Below the pieces are notes generated by a model. It made no database searches and had not been told where the DNA came from. It was given only the letters and a program-made list of their open reading frames with translations. The translations under genes and the position numbers were made by a program. 6,203 bases of DNA, taken from NCBI GenBank assembly GCA_016868095.1, contig VGHV01000148.1, positions 1 to 6,203 of the forward strand, read 5' to 3'. This DNA comes from Betaproteobacteria bacterium. Its GTDB lineage: Bacteria; Pseudomonadota; Gammaproteobacteria; Burkholderiales; Burkholderiaceae_E. Below are positions 1 through 6,085 of the stretch, piece by piece; within the stretch, counting starts at the first letter, position 1; every line of letters starts with the position of its first letter.

Positions 1-2
1 AC

Positions 3-464
3 TTGCTGATAGAGCTCAATCCAACGGCGGCCCCGATCACCGTGCGAAATTTTCTTGGTTATGTCAATGATCAGTTCTATAACAACACTCAATTTCATCG
101 AATCGAGAAGGGCTTTGTTGCACAGGGTGGGTGGGTCGACTTAACGCCAGCGATCAAAAATCCTACGCGCCCTGCGATCACGCTTGAGTCGACAAATGGC
201 TTGAGTAATCTCAAAGGAACGATTGCCATGGCACGTACCGATGACCCGAATTCGGCAACGAGCCAGTTCTACTTTAATCTCGCCGATAATCTTGGGCTCG
301 ACTACGCTCAGGGTGTTCGCGACGGTTACGCCGTGTTTGGAAAGATTATGCAAGGCATGCCGGTGCTCGATGCGATCGGGCAAGTGCCCATCGCAAACCG
401 TTATGGTTTGGCGACTTTTCCAGCAACCGATCTCATCATCACTCAAGTAAGTCAGACCCAGTAA
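3..464 (+). CDS. Cyclophilin-type peptidyl-prolyl cis-trans isomerase, 5'-truncated by the window edge
   Basis: This is the C-terminal 153 residues of a cyclophilin, an enzyme that interconverts cis and trans peptide bonds before proline during protein folding. The frame is open to the window edge, so the true start, and any signal peptide that would decide between cytoplasm and periplasm, lies outside. Visible family marks, numbered from the first visible codon, are FHR at 31-33 with the catalytic arginine R33, GFVAQGG at 37-43 with the active-site glutamine, IAMART at 75-80, NSATSQFYFN at 83-92, and GYAVFGKIMQGMPVLDAI near 108-125. All core catalytic positions appear intact, and the end matches a normal cyclophilin C-terminus. 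The gene converges on the antiporter pseudogene, with 77 bp between their stop codons. The family assignment is very safe; the exact paralogue (PpiA or PpiB type) is not decidable here. Confidence 0.95.
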   Translation: MLIELNPTAAPITVRNFLGYVNDQFYNNTQFHRIEKGFVAQGGWVDLTPAIKNPTRPAITLESTNGLSNLKGTIAMARTDDPNSATSQFYFNLADNLGLDYAQGVRDGYAVFGKIMQGMPVLDAIGQVPIANRYGLATFPATDLIITQVSQTQ

Positions 465-480
465 GGGTGGCGGATTGTTA

Positions 481-500
481 AGGCTCGTTTGGGGGAGCCT
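481..500. terminator. Weak stem-loop between convergent genes
   Basis: AGGCTC (481-486) and GAGCCT (495-500) form a perfect 6-bp stem with an 8-base loop, 17 bases after the isomerase stop codon and 42 bases beyond the antiporter stop. The position between two convergent genes suits a bidirectional terminator. Neither strand has a proper T-tract directly after the stem, so intrinsic termination would be weak; the call rests mainly on location. Confidence 0.3.
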
Positions 501-541
501 CACGCTTAAATAAGTCTGACATGAGCACTTAACGCCACTTT

Positions 542-2842
542 TTAGCCCCCGAGTGGCCGATCGACCAGAAGGATTTCGCCGGGTACCACCGTCTTGAGCA
601 TGCCGACCTCTCGTTGGCCGTCTACAGCGTCGCCGGTAATGAAATGGGCATGGCGTCGGTGATCTTTCGTGGCTTGAACATGCTCATACATGCCTGACTT
701 CACCACGATAAATCCCTCATGCACCTCACCACCTAGCTTTAGAACTTCGCCAGCGTGCAAGATACGGGTTTTGGCATTTGCTGCCAGTGCCTCAATACCC
801 TGCTGCGTAAGATGGTGAAAGGCGCTAGCCTGTGCGATCAGATCTGACGGCGAGGGATGCTGAAAACGCTCCAACATTTGCATGGCCTTGTCTTCTTGCG
901 CAACGACTGCTTCAGCCACCTTGTTGTAAACGGCCCGGGTAATCAGGCCGCTTTTATAAGAGCGATCGAGCCATCGTTCGGTTTGTAAGCCCAACGACCG
1001 CGCAATGAAATCGCCTTGCACCTGGAATAACAGATGTGGATAGGCCTGACAAAGCTGCGTGTATTGCAAGTAGATCAGACTCGACTCGCGCTCGAGGTAG
1101 GAGCGAACCGAATCATCTTCAAGGTGATCCATCACATGGTGCAAGCCTCGCTCAAGGTGAAACAATGCATTAAGAAGGCGGGTCAAACGCTTTTCTTTGA
1201 CACGAACATACAGGCTTGGGCTGAGTTTTTCTAAACTCCCGTCCCAGGGTCGATCCACCGGTATCAATGTCAGTCGGGTCATTGCCAGGGCGTTGGGACC
1301 TTTTCTGTCTAAAACGTCGAGACGCTCCTGCGTAAAGTGCTTGAGATCCAAATACACAGCCTTACCAAGCAAACCATCTTCCATTTGAATCTCGTAAAAC
1401 AAGCCCTCTGAAAGCAAGGCTGAGCGCAAACCGATACGCAAATCATCCTCCAAGTCCTTAGCCTGGCGCTGCTGTTGGCTTCGAGTGAGCGGTGCAGACT
1501 GGCGAACAAATCGCTCAACCACCTGAGGCGACAAGAGACCGCCTTTGGTGTCGTGATGAAGGCCGTGGTAGATCGATTGCCACAACTTGGCCAAGGAATG
1601 TCTGAATACGGACTGTTCCTCTGCAGTTAATCTGTCGATACCAAGCCAGCGTAAAGCCGGACCGATGGTAAGGGCGTTGACAAGCAAGGTTGCCAGGACA
1701 ACCGAGGTGGCAAGCGCCAGGAACAAGGGCTTTTCCGCCAGCGTATCAGGAAGCAATAGCACGAGCGCTAAGGCCAGGCCGCCACGCAATCCGCCCCAGA
1801 ACATAATGAACTGATAACTGGCACTAACCGGTTGGCAAAGCTTGAACTGATTCAGCAGTGGAACCACCGCAACGATCGCGACTGCTCTTGCAAGGATAAC
1901 AATCAATAATGTGATCGGTATAAATTCGATCGACTTGAATAACAAGGCCATATCGACCGTGAGGCCCACCGCGATAAATACCAAGGTATTGGCCGATAGC
2001 GCCATGAGTTCCCACATGTGGCCCATGCCATGCAAAGCCTCGCGATTAAATTCCAATCGCGCTCGAGTACCCATGAATAAACCCAAAGCGACGGTCGACA
2101 TGACACCGCTTAAGTGAAGAAAATGGTCGGCGATAATGAAGCTGGCGTAGGCACCAAAGATCGTTAGGCCAATTTGTGCCGTACCGTTGCGGCATAGCTG
2201 AACGAAAGGCGCAAGAATAACGGCCAGCACAGCGCCCACTGCCACGCCACCAAAAAAAACCACGAAGAATCGGAGCAAGGCCTGGCCAAGATAATCGCCA
2301 GTGATTGTGTCCACAGACAGCAAACCCAGCAAAGCCGTGAAGGCAACAATTGCGGTGCCGTCATTGAATAAGGACTCCCCTTCGACCAGCAGGTTTAAGC
2401 GCTTGGGAGCACCAACCTCCTTAAAAAGTGCAACCACAGCGACGGGGTCGGTTGCCGAAATAAGTGCACCAAATAACAAGGCAGGGATGATTGCGATCGA
2501 CAAGCCCCAGTGCATGCCGAAACCGACCAAGATGGTCGACAAGATCAGACCGACAACCGCAAGCGCAGAGACAGGGACAAGATCACGCTGCAAAGCTTTA
2601 AGGTCGATGTTGTAGGCCGATTCGAAAATCTATGGCGGCAGCAGCACGTAAAGGATGATCTCTGGGAACTCTGCAGTCAGCGGCTCGATGAGTTGGGGAT
2701 TCAACGAGCGAATGCCCCAGCCTGCAACCAAGCCTAAGACCACCAAAAACACGCTATGTGGCAACTTCAACCATTCCGACAAACGTGTCGCAATAAAGCC
2801 AATCGCCAATAAGGTCACAACCAACATTACGGCTTCAGCCAC
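542..2842 (-). pseudogene. CPA1/NhaP-type Na+(K+)/H+ antiporter with C-terminal regulatory tail, interrupted by an in-frame amber codon
   Basis: Read through, this is a 766-codon gene for an inner-membrane monovalent cation/proton antiporter used in pH and sodium homeostasis. The start is GTG at 2842, supported by AGGAG (2849-2853) six bases upstream. Codon 71 is TAG (2630-2632), exactly where LPP-x-IFE should have leucine; the frame then stays open to 542. About 400 N-terminal residues are membrane helices. Family marks in full-length numbering are ATDP 130-133, EGESLFND 154-161 with the Asn-Asp pair typical of electroneutral CPA1 exchangers, and WGGLRGG 349-355. A long cytoplasmic tail follows, and its last 100 or so residues resemble a shortened cyclic-nucleotide-binding-like domain (LHAGEVLKLGGEVHEGFIVVKSG). 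The downstream fragment has only a TTG (2593) without a good ribosome site, so reinitiation is unlikely to give a working transporter. Nonsense mutation, sequencing error and amber suppression remain open. Confidence 0.88.
2630..2632 (-). other. In-frame amber (TAG) codon in the antiporter gene
   Basis: On the minus strand the codons read Y V L L P P TAG I F E S A Y N I D L. Both sides are in the same frame and both fit the conserved CPA1 segment LPPLIFE. One base change from TTG (Leu) would produce this TAG. There is no frameshift, insertion or deletion around it. Confidence 0.9.
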
Positions 2843-2848
2843 GGCGAA

Positions 2849-2853
2849 CTCCT
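2849..2853 (-). promoter_or_regulatory. Ribosome binding site deciding the GTG start of the antiporter
   Basis: AGGAG on the minus strand lies six bases before GTG at 2842. This favours GTG over the in-frame ATG five codons later (2825-2827), which has no comparable site. Confidence 0.7.
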
Positions 2854-2866
2854 AGTCCGAAATCAA

Positions 2867-2886
2867 CATACGTGAAATAACGTATG
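2867..2886. promoter_or_regulatory. 20-bp inverted repeat upstream of the antiporter (operator candidate)
   Basis: CATACGT (2867-2873) and ACGTATG (2880-2886) are perfect 7-bp arms around the six-base spacer GAAATA. The repeat ends 24 bp before the antiporter GTG, in the leader or promoter region. The symmetry and size suit a dimeric regulator's operator; a small mRNA hairpin is the alternative. No confident -35/-10 pair was found beside it, although TTGGCA occurs farther upstream on the minus strand. Confidence 0.4.
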
Positions 2887-3022
2887 CGAGTTTACTAGGG
2901 TATTGCCTGCCAAACTGAAGCATTGGCTGAGTATCTGTCTAACCTGAAGCTTGTCCTCAAGGGCCAGCGCGATCTCAGCTGCGGTCCTGACTTTGTGGTC
3001 ATCGGATGCAGACTTGCCCTGA

Positions 3023-3028
3023 TACAAT
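3023..3028 (+). promoter_or_regulatory. Probable -10 box of the tRNA-Pro promoter
   Basis: TACAAT matches the sigma-70 -10 consensus at five of six positions and ends 11 bases before the mature tRNA 5' end. This would place the transcript start only a few bases upstream of the tRNA. No good -35 element is seen at 16-18 bp spacing, so the call is moderate. Confidence 0.45.
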
Positions 3029-3039
3029 CAGTGGTCCTT

Positions 3040-3116
3040 CGGGGTGTAGCTTAGCCTGGTAGAGCGCTGCGTTCGGGACGCAGAGGCCGGAGGTTCGAAT
3101 CCTCTCACCCCGACCA
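3040..3116 (+). tRNA. tRNA-Pro, anticodon CGG
   Basis: This is a complete 77-base tRNA. The acceptor stem pairs CGGGGTG (3040-3046) with CACCCCG (3106-3112), followed by discriminator A and an encoded CCA (3114-3116). The D-arm contains AGCCTGGTAGAGC. The anticodon stem CTGCG/CGCAG encloses the loop TTCGGGA, giving anticodon CGG, which reads the proline codon CCG. The T-arm GAGGTTCGAATCCTC is canonical. The sequence closely resembles the E. coli proK tRNA. It stands alone, with a probable -10 box just upstream and no clear intrinsic terminator downstream. tRNA 3' ends are common integration sites for genomic islands, which matters because the genes to its right look accessory. Confidence 0.97.
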
Positions 3117-3457
3117 AGATTGCCTATGATCGACAATTCACCCGCCCACTGACTTTGTCCTGGGGCCGAGTTCATTGTTTCCATACCCTCTCATCTAGGC
3201 TTGCTGACGCCACGGTGAGCGGCTTCCACTCGCCTTCCAATAGTTTGAACGCAGGTGTAGCAAGGTTTTCGGTTAGCTACTCTGGGCGGTAGGTGTGTGG
3301 GCTTGGTCGTGGCATAAGCGTCAATTTTCTTTACGCTGGGGTCTTGGCTGACTTATGGCTGTGGACTGGACCTTTTTGAGCCTGTTGGTCAGCGTGAGCC
3401 GGGGTGGGCCGACCAGGTTAGCTACACCTGTGGGCTGGGTAGCCTGGGTTCTGCGGG
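3117..3457. other. Gene-free, G+C-rich stretch with short repeats after the tRNA
   Basis: No convincing gene is present. The stretch carries several short repeats. GGTTAGCTAC occurs directly repeated at 3271-3280 and 3416-3425. CAGGTGTAGC (3252-3261) is the exact reverse complement of GCTACACCTG (3421-3430). AGCGT (3317-3321) faces ACGCT (3333-3337), and CATAAG (3313-3318) faces CTTATG (3352-3357). The pattern suggests a structured or recombinogenic segment, perhaps island-boundary debris or an unrecognised RNA. No integron core-site consensus (GTTRRRY) and no T-tract terminator was found. Confidence 0.5.
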
Positions 3458-3461
3458 CTAC
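3439..3461 (-). terminator. Stem-loop at the stop codon of the HEPN-like gene
   Basis: GTAGCC (3439-3444) and GGCTAC (3456-3461) form a 6-bp stem with an 11-base loop that spans the stop codon (3458-3460) of the minus-strand gene. No T-tract follows on that strand, so a Rho-independent terminator is only a weak suggestion. Confidence 0.25.
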
Positions 3462-4102
3462 GAACGCCGAAGTTCGGCATCCACCTCTTCCATCAGCAGG
3501 ATCAATTCGACGCCAGTGAGGTCATCAAACAGCACAGACCGTCCGTTGTCCATGAAGTCGTACTTTAGGTTGCGCCACTGGACACCAGCGTGGCTAGGAT
3601 CTCTGATGAAAATTTTGCCGTTGTGGGAGCAGGCATTGCGAACCGCCCAAGCAAACCACCAGACCATTGGCCAATTGCCCTGTGACTCTCTACCCCATCG
3701 AGCCTCAACAGTATCAAGGTGCCGCTCGTAGTAAGACACGAAAGCATCGCCGACCAGACGTGCCATCAACACCTGAACGTTGTTCAATTGGATGGGATGT
3801 TTCGGTGGGGACGGGTTGATAGGCTTTTTAATGACCCGAACGAATTCAGCCTGCTTGCCTGCTGGACTCAATAATCGGTCGTAGAACGGACGAGGGAAGA
3901 CGTGAACTTCGAGGCCGCTCACACCTTCTTTGCCCTGAATCGCAAACGTCTCACTTGTCTTAAATTTTTTCGCAGCACCCGTCGCATGTAGTTCTATAGC
4001 CTTGCCAACAGAGCCGAGGCAGATCACGAGCCGGACCAACTCTTCATAGAAGCCGTGCTCTTGGGGCGTGTATTCGACGATGGTGGGTGCTGATGGAGGC
4101 AT
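3458..4102 (-). CDS. Unrecognised 214-residue protein with HEPN-like R-x4-H motif
   Basis: No family could be named with confidence. The start ATG (4102) is supported by GGAG (4110-4113) seven bases upstream. The protein is soluble, with no signal peptide and no convincing membrane helix. The N-terminal part (about 15-95) mixes helix and strand. The C-terminal part begins around 107 with a helix-rich segment and contains WPMVWWFAWAVRNACSHNGKI (around 144-163). There R155-N-A-C-S-H160 fits the R-x4-6-H signature of HEPN domains, which in many toxins, abortive-infection proteins and CRISPR-associated enzymes form the RNase active site across a dimer. The gene is divergent from the SIR2-like gene with only 25 bp between the proposed starts, so their promoters must overlap or lie within coding DNA. 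A role as an RNA-cleaving defence or toxin protein is inference; a non-enzymatic HEPN-like protein is the alternative. Confidence 0.8.
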   Translation of the reverse strand: MPPSAPTIVEYTPQEHGFYEELVRLVICLGSVGKAIELHATGAAKKFKTSETFAIQGKEGVSGLEVHVFPRPFYDRLLSPAGKQAEFVRVIKKPINPSPPKHPIQLNNVQVLMARLVGDAFVSYYERHLDTVEARWGRESQGNWPMVWWFAWAVRNACSHNGKIFIRDPSHAGVQWRNLKYDFMDNGRSVLFDDLTGVELILLMEEVDAELRRS

Positions 4103-4109
4103 GTTAAGG

Positions 4110-4113
4110 CTCC
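4110..4113 (-). promoter_or_regulatory. Ribosome binding site of the HEPN-like gene
   Basis: GGAG on the minus strand lies seven bases before the ATG at 4102, supporting that start. Confidence 0.55.
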
Positions 4114-4127
4114 ATTGATAGACGATA

Positions 4128-5219
4128 TTGATCGCCGTTGGTACGATCCAGATAGGTAAGTTTTATCGCAAAAGGGCTGTCATAAAACCGTGTTTGATTG
4201 TTGGCAGTGGATTCCACAGTTGGGTACTTGGACATCAAAATACCGCTCTTTCAAGCTGGAACACTCTTATAGATGAAACGGCCCAAGTTCTTCAAGTGTC
4301 TCGGCCATCGCAAACGCTACCGCCAGTATTGCGCTGGGAGCGACTTTTAGAATCGGCGATTGATAACGGTTATAAAAGGGCTTCCGACTCTGGGCATTGG
4401 ATTCTTGCTAAAGCAGGTCAAGCAAACGCCGTTGAAGCAGATGCGAAACTGGCAGTAAAAGAAGTTCTAAGGCGCCATCACCAAAACTATCCCTTTCAAA
4501 GCACCAAGTCTCAGTTCATTCTTGATGAAATTTTTGGGACTGTCATTTCGCTCAACTTTGACAATTGCTGGACCGATCCACGAAACTTTACTTACGATCC
4601 AGGTCTATTTGGTCACAAAAAAACAGAGCTGACAGAGGTAGAAGAAAAGCGTTTGTATTGCTTCGTCAAATCAAACAATCACCCTCTGACTAGGGTATGG
4701 TTTCCAAAAGGTTCAGTTAACGACCCATCAACAATACGCATGGGTCTTTACGATTACGGCTCACAACCCAATGCCTTGAAAGAAGCATTTAAGTTAGTCA
4801 AATCGTACGAGAAAGACACTTTAAAAAGTGATGAAGTGATTGACTGGAAAAAATATGAAGAAAGCTTTGAAGAGGCATCGCTGAATCACAGCGAACCGGG
4901 CAAAGAGACGGATTACCGGATCAACCACTGGGTGGCCCATTTCCTTTACAGACCAATCTATTTCGCCGGAGTCGGTCTGTCTACAGATGAATCAGGACTT
5001 TGGTGGCTTCTTGCTCAAAGAGCTCGCAATCACTCCAGACTTCCCTATGGTGAAAGACCAAAGACTGTCATCCTTGTTCATGCGGATACGTATTCCCGAG
5101 AGTTCTGGGCTAATCGTCCTTTTGGCGTAGAACCATTGGTGTGTGACAACTGGGAATTTGGTTGGGAAGAGCTCCTAGCAAGAGCAAGCAAGAGAAGAGA
5201 ACACCCAGGTATGTTTTGA
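4128..5219 (+). CDS. SIR2-like (Rossmann fold) protein lacking the usual catalytic histidine
   Basis: This 363-residue soluble protein has the motif order of SIR2-like domains, NAD-binding or NAD-degrading modules common in antiphage systems such as Thoeris ThsA and DSR proteins. PCLIVGSGFH (21-30) resembles the GAG-x-S nucleotide loop. VISLNFDNCW (139-148) resembles the TTNYD segment, with N143 at the catalytic asparagine position. WFPKGSVNDPSTI (191-203) matches the HGS-x-x-DP-x-SI segment but has K194 where the catalytic histidine normally sits. IYFAGVGLSTDESGLWWLL (277-295) matches the usual late GFSLSD motif. The frame opens after a stop at 4119-4121. TTG at 4128 is the first usual start codon but lacks a good ribosome site. 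AAAGGG (4171-4176) precedes an ATA at 4182 that would give a natural start (x-KPCLIVGSG), so the true N-terminus is uncertain. The loss of His could mean an inactive sensor or a different chemistry. Fold confidence is moderate and function is inferred. Confidence 0.8.
   Translation: MIAVGTIQIGKFYRKRAVIKPCLIVGSGFHSWVLGHQNTALSSWNTLIDETAQVLQVSRPSQTLPPVLRWERLLESAIDNGYKRASDSGHWILAKAGQANAVEADAKLAVKEVLRRHHQNYPFQSTKSQFILDEIFGTVISLNFDNCWTDPRNFTYDPGLFGHKKTELTEVEEKRLYCFVKSNNHPLTRVWFPKGSVNDPSTIRMGLYDYGSQPNALKEAFKLVKSYEKDTLKSDEVIDWKKYEESFEEASLNHSEPGKETDYRINHWVAHFLYRPIYFAGVGLSTDESGLWWLLAQRARNHSRLPYGERPKTVILVHADTYSREFWANRPFGVEPLVCDNWEFGWEELLARASKRREHPGMF
4171..4176 (+). promoter_or_regulatory. Possible ribosome binding site for a later start of the SIR2-like gene
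   Basis: AAAGGG lies five bases before the ATA codon at 4182-4184, just where the conserved nucleotide-binding segment would begin. Upstream, TAGACG (4119-4124) and TACGAT (4142-4147) at 17-bp spacing make a weak -35/-10 pair that would start transcription downstream of TTG 4128. Both points favour a start near 4182, although ATA is a very rare initiation codon. Confidence 0.3.
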
Positions 5220-5220
5220 A

Positions 5221-5244
5221 ATTGACAACTTAACTCGTGTCAAT
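5221..5244. repeat. Inverted repeat between the SIR2-like and DUF5677-like genes
   Basis: ATTGACA (5221-5227) and TGTCAAT (5238-5244) are perfect 7-bp arms around a 10-base loop, starting two bases after the SIR2-like stop codon. The left arm contains TTGACA, a perfect -35 hexamer, but the sequence 17-19 bp later (around 5245-5252) is a poor -10 box. It could be an operator over a promoter for the next gene, or a weak intercistronic hairpin; no T-tract follows. Confidence 0.4.
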
Positions 5245-5297
5245 CCGAATTTCCCGTCCGGTGGCAATAATCCAAAAAACTGCGTAAATGACCAATC

Positions 5298-6017
5298 ATG
5301 CTCGGACTAAATGAATTGATTGGTACTGCTAAGGCAGCCAAAGATCAGGTCGACGTCATCTTGTTGAAAGCAATAGTTTCTGACAGTGGTGAGGCAAGAG
5401 TGGCGGCGTCTCTTTGCCTTTCCATCGCTGAACAGTTTTCGGCAGCTATTTTGCTTATTGAAGCACATCACTCCGCTCAAGCAGCCATCATCGTCAGATC
5501 AATGCTTGAAGGTTTGTCAGACTTGCTCAACTTAGCGCGAGACCCTAAGCATTTGGATCAGATGCGTTTCGAAAACGCTCGAAGTGACGTGGTGCTTTTC
5601 GAAGGCTTTGTAAACTATAACTCTATAAGAGAAGATTTGACTGCCATCAAAACACTGAACGAATGGCAAGCCAAAGCATTGCCTATCCGGGATCAGCTGC
5701 GATCCAAAGGCCTTAGTCATCAGCAGGTCGAACAAAAATTCAAAGCCGCAGGAATTCAATCAGAGTACATTACCTATCGCGTATTTTGTTCATTCGCTCA
5801 CAATCAGCTATCAACCTTAATCGCCCGACATGCTGGTCCTGCTGTGCTTCGCTACCACAGTGACGTTCCCGAAGAGACCATCAAAAGCATTCTGTCAGTT
5901 GCTTTGGCAATCTTATGTAAAGCAGTAAAGGCGTTGCCGAAATTTACTGACATTGAAGCACTTGAAGTGATTACGACGCTGGATCGTATCGACGCAATGT
6001 GGGAGGCGGCTGGATAA
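5298..6017 (+). CDS. Helical 239-residue protein, DUF5677-like
   Basis: Function is unknown. The protein looks all-helical and soluble. Its layout resembles DUF5677-type proteins: a helix around 36-57, then HHSAQAAIIVRSMLEGLSDLLNLARDP (57-83) with an R-S-x-L-E core (67-71), a charged middle region, and YRVFCSFAHNQLS (160-172). In the last segment R161-x6-H168 also satisfies the loose R-x4-6-H pattern of HEPN proteins, so a distant HEPN relationship is possible. ATG at 5298 is the first start after an in-frame stop (5289-5291). No Shine-Dalgarno sequence precedes it, so translation may be weak. It follows the SIR2-like gene on the same strand after 78 bp containing an inverted repeat. The two may be co-transcribed or separately promoted. 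The family call is by eye and should be treated as a similarity, not an identification. Confidence 0.78.
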   Translation: MLGLNELIGTAKAAKDQVDVILLKAIVSDSGEARVAASLCLSIAEQFSAAILLIEAHHSAQAAIIVRSMLEGLSDLLNLARDPKHLDQMRFENARSDVVLFEGFVNYNSIREDLTAIKTLNEWQAKALPIRDQLRSKGLSHQQVEQKFKAAGIQSEYITYRVFCSFAHNQLSTLIARHAGPAVLRYHSDVPEETIKSILSVALAILCKAVKALPKFTDIEALEVITTLDRIDAMWEAAG

Positions 6018-6047
6018 CAATTTAGCCCGTTGATCAGTCTGCGATCT

Positions 6048-6059
6048 GGTTGCCCAACC
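6048..6059. repeat. Small stem-loop after the DUF5677-like gene
   Basis: GGTT (6048-6051) pairs with AACC (6056-6059) around GCCC, extendable by a T-G wobble and a C-G pair outside. It lies 30 bases after the stop codon with no T-tract, so terminator activity is doubtful. Confidence 0.2.
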
Positions 6060-6069
6060 GGCGTGACCG

Positions 6070-6079
6070 AGCGTACGCT
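6070..6079. promoter_or_regulatory. 10-bp perfect palindrome before the last partial gene
   Basis: AGCGTACGCT is its own reverse complement and ends six bases before the ATG at 6086. It could be a regulator half-site or chance. No Shine-Dalgarno sequence is visible between it and the ATG. Confidence 0.25.
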
Positions 6080-6085
6080 TTAAGT

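Noticed and set aside
542..2593. Treating 542-2593 as a complete independent antiporter gene starting at TTG 2593.
   Set aside because: Conserved antiporter sequence continues in the same frame upstream through the amber codon, the TTG has no good ribosome site, and such a product would lack the first membrane helices.
2863..3027. A minus-strand open frame of 54 codons (TTG start) with a coding-like stretch AAEIALALEDKLQVRQIL.
   Set aside because: It overlaps the tRNA promoter and the antiporter leader, has only a TTG start without a ribosome site, and ends inside the antiporter's upstream region. Probably chance.
2999..3184. A 61-codon minus-strand open frame crossing the tRNA gene.
   Set aside because: It is antisense to a functional tRNA-Pro and its translation (GERIRTSGLCVPNAALYQAKL) is simply the tRNA read backwards, a frequent spurious prediction.
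3252..3430. Integron attC-like site suggested by terminal inverted repeats and GTTAGCT.
   Set aside because: GTTAGCT breaks the GTTRRRY core consensus at the third R position, no RYYYAAC partner was found at the proper place, and the spacing is long for an attC site.
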